Shown: positions 18,146 through 27,182 of the stretch, piece by piece
How positions within the stretch are numbered: the first letter of the stretch is position 1
Layout of the letters: each line of letters opens with the position of its first letter
DNA from: an uncultured Ruminococcus sp.
GTDB lineage: Bacteria > Bacillota > Clostridia > Oscillospirales > Ruminococcaceae
Assembly: GCA_947174365.1 (NCBI GenBank)
Contig: CAMWIR010000016.1
Span: 1 to 34,646, forward strand
Direction of reading: 5' to 3'
DNA: 34,646 nt
The notes under the pieces: model-generated
The model's input: the letters and a program-made list of their open reading frames with translations, nothing else
Database searches by the model: none
Told to the model about the DNA's origin: nothing
Translations under genes and position numbers: made by a program

Positions 18146-18715
18146 ATGGCGGAAAATGAAACACCTGTAGAGGAAACCGTTTCCGAGACCCCGGAGGCGG
18201 AGGAAGGTCCCGATGAGGAAGTTCCCGCAGAGGAAACCGCAGCCGAGGAAAAATCCCCCGAGGATGAGGCGGCAGACAGACTCGCGAAGCTCGAAAAGGA
18301 GCTTGCGGATGAAAAGGAAAAGTATCTGCGGCTGGACGCGGAATACTACAACTACCGCAACCGCTCGGTAAAGGAAAAGTCCGAGGCTTACGAAAACGCC
18401 ACGATCGCAGCGGTGACGGACATTCTCTCGGTAATAGACGATTTTGAAAGGGCGCTGGCTGCGGAATGCTCCGACTCCAATTTCAAAAAGGGCATTGAGA
18501 TGATCTACACCCGTTACAAGGGCATATTGGGCAAGCTGGGAGTCTGTGAGATAGAGGCGCTGGGGCAGCCCTTTGACCCGAACATTCACAATGCTGTGAG
18601 CAGCACGGAGGATGAAAACTTAGGTGAAAACACCGTTGCTGTGGTTCTTCAGAAGGGCTACACGATTGGGAAAAAGGTTATCCGTCCCGCAATGGTAACG
18701 GTGGCAAATCCTTAA
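18146..18715 (+). CDS. grpE: Nucleotide exchange factor GrpE
   Basis: RLDAEYYNYRNRSVKEK...VIDDFERAL...LGVCEIEALGQPFDPNIHNAV...VVLQKGYTIGKKVIRPAMVTVA. Confidence 0.95.
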   Translation: MAENETPVEETVSETPEAEEGPDEEVPAEETAAEEKSPEDEAADRLAKLEKELADEKEKYLRLDAEYYNYRNRSVKEKSEAYENATIAAVTDILSVIDDFERALAAECSDSNFKKGIEMIYTRYKGILGKLGVCEIEALGQPFDPNIHNAVSSTEDENLGENTVAVVLQKGYTIGKKVIRPAMVTVANP

Positions 18716-18798
18716 AAAAGCATGATATAAAGCTTGTAAAAAACATTGTTTAAAATATGAACGCCCCATAGGGGCAATTACAGAAAGGAAGAATTTAT

Positions 18799-20634
18799 AT
18801 GTCAAAAATCATAGGTATAGACCTGGGTACGACCAACTCCTGCGTAGCGGTAATGGAGGGCGGCGACGCTGTTGTTATCGCCAATGCGGAGGGCGCAAGA
18901 ACAACTCCCTCGGTAGTGGGCTTTACCAAAACGGGCGAGCGCCTTGTGGGACAGGTGGCAAAGAGACAGGCGGTCACCAATGCAGACCGCACGGTTTCCT
19001 CTATCAAGCGCCATATGGGTTCGGATTACAAGGTTTCCATTGACGACAAGAAGTACACCCCTCAGGAAATTTCCGCAATGATCCTCCAGAAGCTCAAAGC
19101 CGATGCGGAAAGCTATCTGGGCGAAAAGGTAACTGAGGCGGTAATCACCGTTCCCGCATATTTCACCGACGCTCAGAGGCAGGCTACAAAGGACGCGGGT
19201 CAGATAGCGGGACTCAACGTTAAGCGTATCATCAACGAGCCTACTGCCGCTGCCCTCTCCTACGGCATTGACAAGGAGCAGGATCAGACTGTTATGGTTT
19301 ACGACCTGGGCGGCGGTACATTCGATGTATCCATTATCGAAATGGGCGACGGCGTGCAGGAGGTACAGGCAACAGCAGGAAACAACCACCTGGGCGGCGA
19401 CGATTTCGACCAGAGGATAATCAACTGGATGATAGAGTCCTTCAAGGCCTCCGACGGCATTGACCTTTCCTCGGACAAAATGGCTATGCAGAGACTTAAA
19501 GAGGCAGCGGAGAAGTCTAAGATAGAGCTTTCTTCCACTCCCTCCTCAATGATAAACCTCCCCTATATCACGGCGGACTCCTCGGGTCCAAAGCATCTGG
19601 AGCTTACTCTTACAAAGGCTAAGTTTGATGAGCTGACCCACGATCTGGTAGAGGCTACCATGGGCCCCGTGCGCCAGGCACTTTCCGACGCTGGTCTCAA
19701 GCCCTCGGATATAAACAAGGTTCTTATGGTTGGCGGTTCTTCCAGAATACCCGCTGTTCAGGAGGCTGTTAAAAAGCACATGGGCACTGAGCCTTTCAAG
19801 GGCATTAACCCCGACGAGTGCGTTGCTCTGGGTGCGGCGCTTCAGGGCGGCGTGTTCACGGGCGATGTTACGGGAATGGTTCTGCGTGACGTAACTCCAT
19901 TGTCTCTCGGTATCGAGACCGCAGGCGGCGTTTGCACAAAGATGATCGAGAGAAACAAGGCTATTCCTATCAAGCATTCTCAGGTATTCTCCACCTATGC
20001 GGATAATCAGACCGCCGTTGACATCAACGTTCTTCAGGGCGAGAGAGAATTCGCCAAGGATAACAAGCAGCTGGGTATGTTCAGGCTGGACGGCATTGCT
20101 CCCGCACCCAGAGGCGTTCCTCAGATCGAGGTAACCTTCGATATCGACTCCAACGGTATTGTTCATGTATTTGCAAAGGATCTGGGCACAGGCAAGGAGC
20201 AGAACATTACCATTCAGTCCTCCACAAATATGTCCAAGGAGGATATAGACAAGGCTGTGGCAGACGCAGAGAGATACGCCGAGGAGGATAAGAAGCGCAA
20301 GGAAGAAGTGGACATCAAGAACCAGGCAGAGAGTCTTGTATTCCAGAGCGAGAAGGCGCTGACCGACTTCGGCGACAAAGTGACCGACAGTGACAAAGCC
20401 CCCATTCAGGCTAAGATTGAAGAGCTTAAAAAGGCTATCGAGGCAAATGACACTGCGCAGATGAAAGCTAAGACCGAGGAGCTTCAGAAAGCAATTTACG
20501 AGCTTTCCTCCAAGGTATATCAGGCAGCGGGCGCAGCAGCAGGGGGAGACCCTTCGGGCGCACAGGATATGGGCGCAGGTGCGGCCGGCGGCAATGACGA
20601 CGGCTTTGTAGATGCGGAATTTACCGAAAACTGA
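18799..20634 (+). CDS. dnaK: Molecular chaperone DnaK
   Basis: [42 protein letters not shown]; full-length Hsp70 with acidic C-terminal tail. Confidence 0.98.
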   Translation: MSKIIGIDLGTTNSCVAVMEGGDAVVIANAEGARTTPSVVGFTKTGERLVGQVAKRQAVTNADRTVSSIKRHMGSDYKVSIDDKKYTPQEISAMILQKLKADAESYLGEKVTEAVITVPAYFTDAQRQATKDAGQIAGLNVKRIINEPTAAALSYGIDKEQDQTVMVYDLGGGTFDVSIIEMGDGVQEVQATAGNNHLGGDDFDQRIINWMIESFKASDGIDLSSDKMAMQRLKEAAEKSKIELSSTPSSMINLPYITADSSGPKHLELTLTKAKFDELTHDLVEATMGPVRQALSDAGLKPSDINKVLMVGGSSRIPAVQEAVKKHMGTEPFKGINPDECVALGAALQGGVFTGDVTGMVLRDVTPLSLGIETAGGVCTKMIERNKAIPIKHSQVFSTYADNQTAVDINVLQGEREFAKDNKQLGMFRLDGIAPAPRGVPQIEVTFDIDSNGIVHVFAKDLGTGKEQNITIQSSTNMSKEDIDKAVADAERYAEEDKKRKEEVDIKNQAESLVFQSEKALTDFGDKVTDSDKAPIQAKIEELKKAIEANDTAQMKAKTEELQKAIYELSSKVYQAAGAAAGGDPSGAQDMGAGAAGGNDDGFVDAEFTEN

Positions 20635-20652
20635 TAAGTTTATATAAACCTA

Positions 20653-20690
20653 CCGCATACAACGGAAATGAACAAATCCGGTGTATGCGG
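20653..20690 (+). other. Hairpin in dnaK-dnaJ intergenic region
   Basis: CCGCATACAACGGA / TCCGGTGTATGCGG, 9 + 4 bp with one mismatch, loop AATGAACAAA. Confidence 0.6.
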
Positions 20691-20747
20691 CATAGGATTT
20701 TATTAAGCAATAAATACAGGCAAAAAAGCAAACAGAGCGGCGGCAAT

Positions 20748-20781
20748 ATCCTGCCTCCTGCCTCTTGCCTCTTGCCTCTTA
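20748..20781. repeat. Short heptanucleotide tandem repeat (GCCTCYT)n
   Basis: ATCCTGCCTCCTGCCTCTTGCCTCTTGCCTCTTA, immediately before the dnaJ RBS. Confidence 0.8.
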
Positions 20782-20797
20782 CAAGGAGAGCTTTTGT

Positions 20798-21946
20798 ATG
20801 GCTGATAAGAGAGATTATTATGAGGTGCTCGGGCTGCAAAAGGGCGCAAGCGAGGACGAAATAAAAAAAGCGTACCGCGCCAGCGTTAAGAAATATCACC
20901 CCGATCTGCACCCGGACGACAAGGAATGCGAGGAGAAAATGAAAGAGGTCAACGAGGCATACGAGTGCCTTTCCGACCCGGACAAAAAATCCCGCTACGA
21001 CCAATTCGGCCATGCAGGAGTTGATCCCTCCTACGGGGGAGGCGGCGGCTTCGGAGGCTTTTCGGGCTTTGGAGATATGGGCGATATCGGGGATATTTTC
21101 AGTTCGTTCTTCGGAGGCGGCTTTGGCGGCAGCAGCAGGAGCAATCCCAACGCACCCAGGCGGGGGCAGGATATTCAGACGGAGGCAACCATTGATTTCA
21201 TGGATGCCTGCAACGGCAAAAAGCTGGATATAAAGATTTCCCGCATGGAAAAATGTCCCGATTGCAGCGGCTCGGGAGCTGCCCCCGGTTCATCTGCACA
21301 GACCTGCTCGGAATGCGGCGGCTCGGGTCAGGTAAAGACCGCCCAGCGCACGCCTTTCGGCATGATCTCCAGCCAGCGCCCCTGTACACGCTGCGGCGGC
21401 AAGGGCACGGTAATATCCAATCCCTGTCCCAAGTGCAAAGGCGTGGGAAGAATATCCGTTCCAAAGACCGTTACCGTGACTGTGCCTGCGGGCATTGATG
21501 ACGGACAGACCCTCCGTGACAGGGGCAACGGGCACAACGGCATAAACGGAGGTCCCTCGGGCGACCTGCTTGTTACCATAAATGTACGCCCCGATCCTAT
21601 TTTTGAACGGGACGGCTTTGACATACACACGAAAATACCCATTACCTACAGCCAGGCTGTTCTGGGGGACAGCATTAAAGTGCCCACCATTGACGGAAGC
21701 GTTAATCTGACTGTTCCCGAAGGAACACCCTCCGGAAAGGTGTTCCGCGTCAAGGGCAAGGGCGTGAAAAAGCTCAACAGAAATGAACGGGGCGATCAGT
21801 TTGTTACCGTTAATGTTGAGATACCCAAGGGGCTTAACAAGACTCAGAAGGACCTGCTGAAAAAATTCGAGGAAAGCCTCGGCGACGGCAACTACAACAA
21901 CCGCAAAAGCTTTTTTGAAAAGGTGAAAAATATTCTTCAGCAGTAA
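20798..21946 (+). CDS. dnaJ: Molecular chaperone DnaJ
   Basis: MADKRDYYEVLGLQKGASEDEIKKAYR, HPD, G/F region, four CxxCxGxG zinc repeats. Confidence 0.97.
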   Translation: MADKRDYYEVLGLQKGASEDEIKKAYRASVKKYHPDLHPDDKECEEKMKEVNEAYECLSDPDKKSRYDQFGHAGVDPSYGGGGGFGGFSGFGDMGDIGDIFSSFFGGGFGGSSRSNPNAPRRGQDIQTEATIDFMDACNGKKLDIKISRMEKCPDCSGSGAAPGSSAQTCSECGGSGQVKTAQRTPFGMISSQRPCTRCGGKGTVISNPCPKCKGVGRISVPKTVTVTVPAGIDDGQTLRDRGNGHNGINGGPSGDLLVTINVRPDPIFERDGFDIHTKIPITYSQAVLGDSIKVPTIDGSVNLTVPEGTPSGKVFRVKGKGVKKLNRNERGDQFVTVNVEIPKGLNKTQKDLLKKFEESLGDGNYNNRKSFFEKVKNILQQ

Positions 21947-21963
21947 ATATTAATAATACATTA

Positions 21964-21990
21964 ACTCCCCCGCCGTTTCGGCGAGGGAGT
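21964..21990. terminator. Terminator between convergent dnaJ and minus-strand small ORF
   Basis: ACTCCC-c-CGCCG-ttt-CGGCG-a-GGGAGT followed by AATTTTTAA. Confidence 0.7.
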
Positions 21991-21995
21991 AATTT

Positions 21996-22364
21996 TTAAC
22001 CTTGTTTAATAACTTCATTGTAATAATCAATGTCTATCATTTTCAAAAGCTCCAAAGCCCTTTTGCGGGAATTATACCCGCCCGCCCTGTAGGCATAGTC
22101 CGTAATCCCGTCACAAATGATCCGAAACACGACCTCGTCCTCGGTGCTTAGCTTCTTAACGCTCTCAATGCCGCGAATGCCAAGATGATATATCTCATAG
22201 CCGTTTTTCCTGCGGACAATGTAGATCCCTGTGGGATCGGTAAATTTATCGCCGTAATGCAAATGTCCGCGAAACAGGTCGTCTGCCGTCAGGTCTGCAC
22301 CCGCAAGCTTTTTTTCAATGTTCGATGATATAATTTTATATTCAATCGGTTCACGTACATTCAA
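21996..22364 (-). CDS. Small uncharacterised protein (122 aa)
   Basis: Intact ORF 20 nt downstream of the nuclease-like gene; GIYIVRRKNGYEIYHLGIRGIESVKKLSTEDEVVFRII vaguely resembles small immunity-type folds. Confidence 0.6.
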   Translation of the reverse strand: MNVREPIEYKIISSNIEKKLAGADLTADDLFRGHLHYGDKFTDPTGIYIVRRKNGYEIYHLGIRGIESVKKLSTEDEVVFRIICDGITDYAYRAGGYNSRKRALELLKMIDIDYYNEVIKQG

Positions 22365-22383
22365 AGCCGTTCACTTCCTTGGA

Positions 22384-23151
22384 TCAATTCATCAGCTCTT
22401 CATTAAATCTGTATGTAAACGCCCTGCCCTTTTTTCCCGTCCGCAGGAGAACATTCCCGCGGAAAAGGGCGGAAAGAGCAAGCTGTGCTGTTTCTCGGGG
22501 AATAGCCGCAGCCTCCGAAAAATCCGCCGTGGTAAAATCCTCCTCATAAATGCAGGGGATAAGCTGTCGCCATTCATCGGGGGAATTTATCCGCATTTCG
22601 GAAACCAGCGCCGTGGGCATTCGGTCAATTACCGAGAACCGCCCTCTGCGGTTTTTCTTTTTCCCGATAAATTCGGGGTTTATCCGATATTCCTCGCATT
22701 CCAGCGACATCACCGAAAATCGCAGATTAGGGTGGGTGAGAAACTCTGCAATGGGAAAAAGCTCACGGAATATCTCATAGGGAGTCTCCTTTAAAGGGGA
22801 CGTTCTCGGCTTGCCCAGCACACCCTCGCCGTCAATGATAACTATCCGCTTTTTCACGTACACGGGATAGACCACCGTCACCGCCGCCGCAGGGAGAAAA
22901 GCCGCCAGCTTGTCCTTTAAATGGGAAAACTGCCCCGTCTGTATCTCGATGATACCGTCCTCCCCCACAATGTCTGCAACATATCCCCCAAGCTTCATCT
23001 CCTGGGATTCCTGAAAAGGCTCGAAATAATTTTTCAGCACCGCATGAACAGAGCTTTCTCCCATAGTCCCTATGCCGCTTTTAAGCCTGCCTCCCGATGA
23101 TACCAGGCGGCAGGCTGTTTCAAAGCGTTCTTTATCGCAAAGACCTGTCAT
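22384..23151 (-). CDS. Uncharacterised protein: PD-(D/E)XK-like N-terminal fold plus C-terminal winged-helix-like region
   Basis: GESSVHAVLKNYFEP...GGYVADIVGEDGIIEIQTGQFSHLKDKLAAFL shows an E...D...ExQ pattern; DFTTADFSEAAAIPRETAQLALSALFRGNVLLRTGKKGRAFTYR is winged-helix-like. ATG at 23151 lies two bases past the GH5 stop. Confidence 0.6.
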   Translation of the reverse strand: MTGLCDKERFETACRLVSSGGRLKSGIGTMGESSVHAVLKNYFEPFQESQEMKLGGYVADIVGEDGIIEIQTGQFSHLKDKLAAFLPAAAVTVVYPVYVKKRIVIIDGEGVLGKPRTSPLKETPYEIFRELFPIAEFLTHPNLRFSVMSLECEEYRINPEFIGKKKNRRGRFSVIDRMPTALVSEMRINSPDEWRQLIPCIYEEDFTTADFSEAAAIPRETAQLALSALFRGNVLLRTGKKGRAFTYRFNEELMN

Positions 23152-23153
23152 TA

Positions 23154-24383
23154 TTAGTCCCATTCGCCGCCGCGGGCTTCCATCATGGCGGTGATTATTT
23201 CGGGGTATCTCCATTCGTAGCTCTTTCGGTCAATAAGTCCGAAATTCTCACCGTTGCCGACGAATGCGTTGTTGTCCCACCATACGCAGGGAACGCCTGC
23301 TTCGGTTGCCTTGGTGATATAGTAACGTGCGCAGTCGGCTCTGGCGGCGGTGTTCATACGGTTTCTCGAACCGAATTCGCCCATAATGACCGCCTGTCCC
23401 TTGTCAATATATCTGTCTTTGAGATCCGCAAAAAGAACGTCAATATCCCGTGTATCCCCTGCATTGTCAGAACTCCATTCGCTGACAGCCGATTCGGGTC
23501 CTGCCAGGGCAAAGTTATAGGGAAGATATGCATGAACGGACAAGATCACCTTGTCATCGTCGGGTATCACCGTTTCGTTCAGCACCTGCCCCGAGGTGGA
23601 GGCGGCATAGGTGGGCACCATAAGGTGACGGTTTGCGTTATTGCCCCCGGTAGCACGAACGGTCTCCACAAAGGCGGCATTCCAATGGTTTATTACCTCC
23701 CTTGCCTCGGCATTGCCTCCTGTCCATTCCATGGGAGTGCCCTTAAGGCGAGGCTCGTTCATGCCCTCAAAAATAAGCTTTTCATTGTAATCCTTGAAGT
23801 ATTCGGCGATCTGCTTCCATATGGCACGCAGTATCTCATCCGCAGCCGCTTCATTATCGGCAGTGGGATTGTTCCACTCTTCATGGTGAGCGTTCAGGAT
23901 AACGAACATATCATTGGCATAAGCGTAGTCAACGACCTCCTTGACCCTTGCGAGCCAGTCCTCACGGATAGTGTAATCGGGAGCTTCGCCGAACTTACCC
24001 TCCCATGTAACAGGCAGCCGCAGAACATTAAAGCCCTGTGCCTTAACGCTGTCAATAAGCCGCTGCGTGGTAACGGGCTGCCCCCAGGCGGTTTCCCACT
24101 GTTCTGCGGTTTCGTTGCCGTCGGGATTTTCTATCAGCGAATCAAAGGTATTGCCCAGATTCCAGCCCACACGCATTTCCTTGACCAACTCAATTGAAGG
24201 AATGTCCCTCATGGGGGTCATTTCATAAAGCGCCTCGGTGACTTCTGCCTGTGTGTCCTCGGGAGTCACGGCGTCGTCCGAATTACTGTCCTTGCACCCT
24301 GCAAGGCAGGAAATACACATAGCCGCTGCCAATGCAGCCATTGCAATTTTCTTCATTGCTGCAATTTTCTTTATTTTTATCAT
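23154..24383 (-). CDS. Glycoside hydrolase family 5 cellulase/endoglucanase, lipoprotein
   Basis: MKKIAMAALAAAMCISCLAGC lipobox; MRVGWNLGNTFDS, GFNVLRLPVTWEG, ILNAHHE, FEGMNEPR (acid/base), VIMGEFGS (nucleophile), VPCVWWDNN. Confidence 0.92.
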   Translation of the reverse strand: MIKIKKIAAMKKIAMAALAAAMCISCLAGCKDSNSDDAVTPEDTQAEVTEALYEMTPMRDIPSIELVKEMRVGWNLGNTFDSLIENPDGNETAEQWETAWGQPVTTQRLIDSVKAQGFNVLRLPVTWEGKFGEAPDYTIREDWLARVKEVVDYAYANDMFVILNAHHEEWNNPTADNEAAADEILRAIWKQIAEYFKDYNEKLIFEGMNEPRLKGTPMEWTGGNAEAREVINHWNAAFVETVRATGGNNANRHLMVPTYAASTSGQVLNETVIPDDDKVILSVHAYLPYNFALAGPESAVSEWSSDNAGDTRDIDVLFADLKDRYIDKGQAVIMGEFGSRNRMNTAARADCARYYITKATEAGVPCVWWDNNAFVGNGENFGLIDRKSYEWRYPEIITAMMEARGGEWD

Positions 24384-24409
24384 TGTTATTTGATCCTTTC
24401 TTATAAGTA

Positions 24410-25087
24410 TCACTCCTGCTCCGCACGAAGAGAATCCGTACTCAGGCTGCCTGTGTCGATAACGTTGATATCCCCGCGGACAAACTCATCCGGGTGGAGC
24501 GTTTTGTCTCTGAGACCCTCGGTGTCGATGTTTTCCGCAGTTCCTGCGATACGGATAACGGCAGGAGCGGCAGGCCCTTCCCGCAGCCCCGTGACCTCGG
24601 GCACAGCAATGTTGGGGTCGACTCTTCCCCTGCGGTTCTTGCGCCTGTCGATATCGCTGAAAAAGTCCTCCGCACTGGAAGGGTCAAGCACCTTTTTGGC
24701 ACGCCGCTGCTCTTCCTTTTCCTCCGACCAGGGAGTAACATCTGCTGTTTTGTCGGGCAGAACTTCTGTGTCCACGCTGCTTTCCCCGGCCCCGACAATA
24801 TCGCCGCGAACAAATACGTCTGGATCGGCGATCTTATCCCGCAGACCGTCCGTATCGGGAGTGTCCATATCCTTCAAGGTGCTTTTGGGAGGAGGGGGCG
24901 GAGACTCTCTCAGTCCCGTTACCTCTGGCACTTCTATGGTATCGTCTACTTTTTTGGGCCGCTTTTTCCTGTTGTCAATATCCTTGAAAAAATCTTCTGC
25001 GCTCACATTTGCTGCGGGAGCAGGGGCCGCCTTTTGCACCGGTACGGGTGCGGGAGTTTTCGGTTTGCCTATATTAAATAAAGCCAT
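24410..25087 (-). CDS. Uncharacterised internally duplicated proline/acidic-rich protein
   Basis: 225 aa from MALFNIGKPKTP. Two copies of SAEDFFxDIDxRKxRxxxVDxxIxVPEVTGLRExP...DTxGLRDKxxxPDxFVRGDI, offset 109-110 aa. Confidence 0.75.
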   Translation of the reverse strand: MALFNIGKPKTPAPVPVQKAAPAPAANVSAEDFFKDIDNRKKRPKKVDDTIEVPEVTGLRESPPPPPKSTLKDMDTPDTDGLRDKIADPDVFVRGDIVGAGESSVDTEVLPDKTADVTPWSEEKEEQRRAKKVLDPSSAEDFFSDIDRRKNRRGRVDPNIAVPEVTGLREGPAAPAVIRIAGTAENIDTEGLRDKTLHPDEFVRGDINVIDTGSLSTDSLRAEQE

Positions 25088-25320
25088 TTGTGAGTCCTCC
25101 TTAACCTTAAATCCCGTCCCGCCGAAGCTCTCGGCAGACGGTTTTTTCATTTACATATTTTAATTATACCATATAATCCCCCGATTGTCTATAATTTTTG
25201 GAGAAAAAGTTGATTTTTTTGGTGGATTTTTATAGCACATCTTGCTTTTCAAAGCCTGCTTTGCTAAACAGGTATGATAAAATGAATATCCAAACACGGA
25301 TACAAGGCTGCCGCCGAACC

Positions 25321-26799
25321 TTAACCGCCAAGCGCTGCCTCTGCCGTCCCTACTCTGTCCCCGAAAGCCCCGTCGTGCTCGGCAAAAATGAGCGTGGGAG
25401 AATATTCCGTGACCAGCCTCTCTATCTGCATTCGGGATAGCACGTCCACAAAATTCAGCGGCTCATCCCAGATATACAAATGCGCTCTCTGACAAAGACT
25501 GCGTGCAATGGCTGCCTTTTTCCGCTGTCCGCAGCTGAGGCTTTCCAAAGGCAGTTCAAAATCGCTCCGCCCGAAGTCCAGCTTCCGCAGAATTGTCAGA
25601 AACAAGCTGTAGTCAATATCAAAGCTGTCCGCATATTCACGCAGGCTTCCACACAAACCCTCAGCGTCCTGCTCCACACGGGAAATTATTACTCCGCTGC
25701 CAAGGCTCACCTTCCCCTCATAAGGTACATCTTCCCCGCAAATCGCCCGTAAAACCGAGCTTTTTCCGCTGCCGTTGCCTCCTGTCAAACGCAGCCTGTC
25801 TCCTCTGTGCACCTCAAAGGAAATATCCCTGCAAACGCCCTCGCCGTACATCAGAGAAAAATGCTCTACCCTGCATATCACATCCGAATGATATTTCATG
25901 CCGCTGATTTTAAGGTCATCGCTTTTCTCAATATTTTTAAGAAGCTTCGACTTTTCCTCCAGCGCATTTGCTGCACGGTTCTCAAAAGCCTTAGCCCTTG
26001 CCGCCGCTTTCCTCGCCTTTTCTCCGTAATAAGCCCGCCTGTTTGCAGCAAGCTCCCCGTCTGTACGCGTCTTTTTCTTCTCCGCATTTGCCGACCATTC
26101 CGCAGCACGTTTGGCGGACTTCTCCAAAGACTTTATTTCCTTTTTCAGCTTCTCATTTTCCGCCAGTTCATATTCGTCACGCCGTCTGCGTTCTTCTTCC
26201 CAGGCAGAAAAATTGCCCTTTATCATCTCGATATCATTGCGGTTAATGGAAATAACATGGTCAATTACCCTGTCCAGAAACATTCTGTCATGGCTGACTA
26301 AGATAAATCCCTTTTTCCCCCGCAAATACTCCGCAAGCGCCTCCCTGCCGCCGCTGTCCAGATGATTTGTAGGCTCGTCTATGAGCAAAAAGCTGTTTTC
26401 TTTCAGAAACATGGCGGCCAGCAAGCACTTCGTTCTCTCCCCCATGGAAAGGGTGCAGAAGGGTCGGTACAATATATCCTCCCTCGCCCCCAAAAGGGAA
26501 ATTTCCCTGCAAATCTGCCAGTCCTGCGCCCCCGAAATTTCGCGGATAATATCCATTACAAATTCATTTTCATCCAGCGGCGTGTAGGGAAAATATTCAA
26601 AATCCACCGACGCATTTATGCTGCCCTTATATTCAAATTCACCCATAAGCAGCCGCAGAAAGGTAGTCTTTCCCCTGCCGTTGCGCCCGATAAAGCCCGT
26701 TTTCCAGTCCGTGTCCAGATTCAGTGAAACGTCCTCGAAAACATTTTCAAAGCTCCCCTCATACCCAAAAGTAAGCCCCGATATTTTTATAATTGACAT
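25321..26799 (-). CDS. ABC-F ATPase, Lsa/CplR-like ribosomal protection type
   Basis: Two ATPase cassettes (GRNGRGKTT, GGNGSGKSS; LSMGERTK, LSCGQRKK), no TM segments, charged linker; WDEPLNFVDVLSRMQIERLVTEYSPTLIFAEHD is characteristic of Lsa-type proteins. Confidence 0.85.
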   Translation of the reverse strand: MSIIKISGLTFGYEGSFENVFEDVSLNLDTDWKTGFIGRNGRGKTTFLRLLMGEFEYKGSINASVDFEYFPYTPLDENEFVMDIIREISGAQDWQICREISLLGAREDILYRPFCTLSMGERTKCLLAAMFLKENSFLLIDEPTNHLDSGGREALAEYLRGKKGFILVSHDRMFLDRVIDHVISINRNDIEMIKGNFSAWEEERRRRDEYELAENEKLKKEIKSLEKSAKRAAEWSANAEKKKTRTDGELAANRRAYYGEKARKAAARAKAFENRAANALEEKSKLLKNIEKSDDLKISGMKYHSDVICRVEHFSLMYGEGVCRDISFEVHRGDRLRLTGGNGSGKSSVLRAICGEDVPYEGKVSLGSGVIISRVEQDAEGLCGSLREYADSFDIDYSLFLTILRKLDFGRSDFELPLESLSCGQRKKAAIARSLCQRAHLYIWDEPLNFVDVLSRMQIERLVTEYSPTLIFAEHDGAFGDRVGTAEAALGG

Positions 26800-26825
26800 A
26801 ATATATGCACCACCTTTAATAGAGG

Positions 26826-26852
26826 CAAGAAGCAGGAGGCAAGAAAAGTTTT
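26826..26852. repeat. Heptanucleotide-like repeat in ABC-F leader
   Basis: AGGCAAGAAGCAGGAGGCAAGAA (+ strand); reverse complement TTCTTGCCTCCTGCTTCTTGCCT resembles 20748-20781. Confidence 0.6.
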
Positions 26853-26899
26853 CCCCGACTGCTGCTTATTGCCTGTTATTTGATTTTGATTTGATAAAC

Positions 26900-26935
26900 A
26901 AAAACGGCTGCGGGAAACTCATTTCCCACAGCCGT
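26900..26935 (-). terminator. Rho-independent terminator inside the ABC-F leader (candidate attenuator)
   Basis: Minus strand ACGGCTGTGGGAAA-tgag-TTTCCCGCAGCCGT-TTTTG; 14-bp stem with one G-U, 105 nt before the ABC-F start. Confidence 0.85.
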
Positions 26936-27103
26936 CCGCAAAGATGCATATGCGCAGTGCACATTGCACCGACCGAGACCGCAAAAGCCTCGGCGCAAAA
27001 CCCGATCAGACAAAAAAAGCCGTGAAAATATGCGTATTCCCGCAAAAAAAGCACCTGCAAACCGACACACCGAACAAAGCCGCAATAACCAACGCAGCCG
27101 GAT

Positions 27104-27157
27104 TCAACCTATCCGATCTTGCAAATACTTACAGGGAATATTTACGCATCTTCTCAC
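27104..27157 (-). CDS. Candidate leader peptides upstream of ABC-F gene
   Basis: GTG-start 17-codon ORF (M)RRCVNIPCKYLQDRIG (27157-27104). It overlaps ATG-start MRKYSL (27149-27129). Both lie about 20-30 nt from the predicted TSS. Confidence 0.4.
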   Translation of the reverse strand: MRRCVNIPCKYLQDRIG

Positions 27158-27182
27158 GCTCGCTTTCTTTAAATTATTTTTG

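Noticed and set aside
23097-24197. Plus-strand 366-aa ORF opposite the GH5 gene
   Set aside because: The GH5 translation has full catalytic motifs; the antisense ORF has no family features and no sensible RBS.
26938-27110. 64-69 aa minus-strand ORFs in the ABC-F leader as real proteins
   Set aside because: They lack RBS and family features and overlap the structured leader; more likely untranslated RNA.
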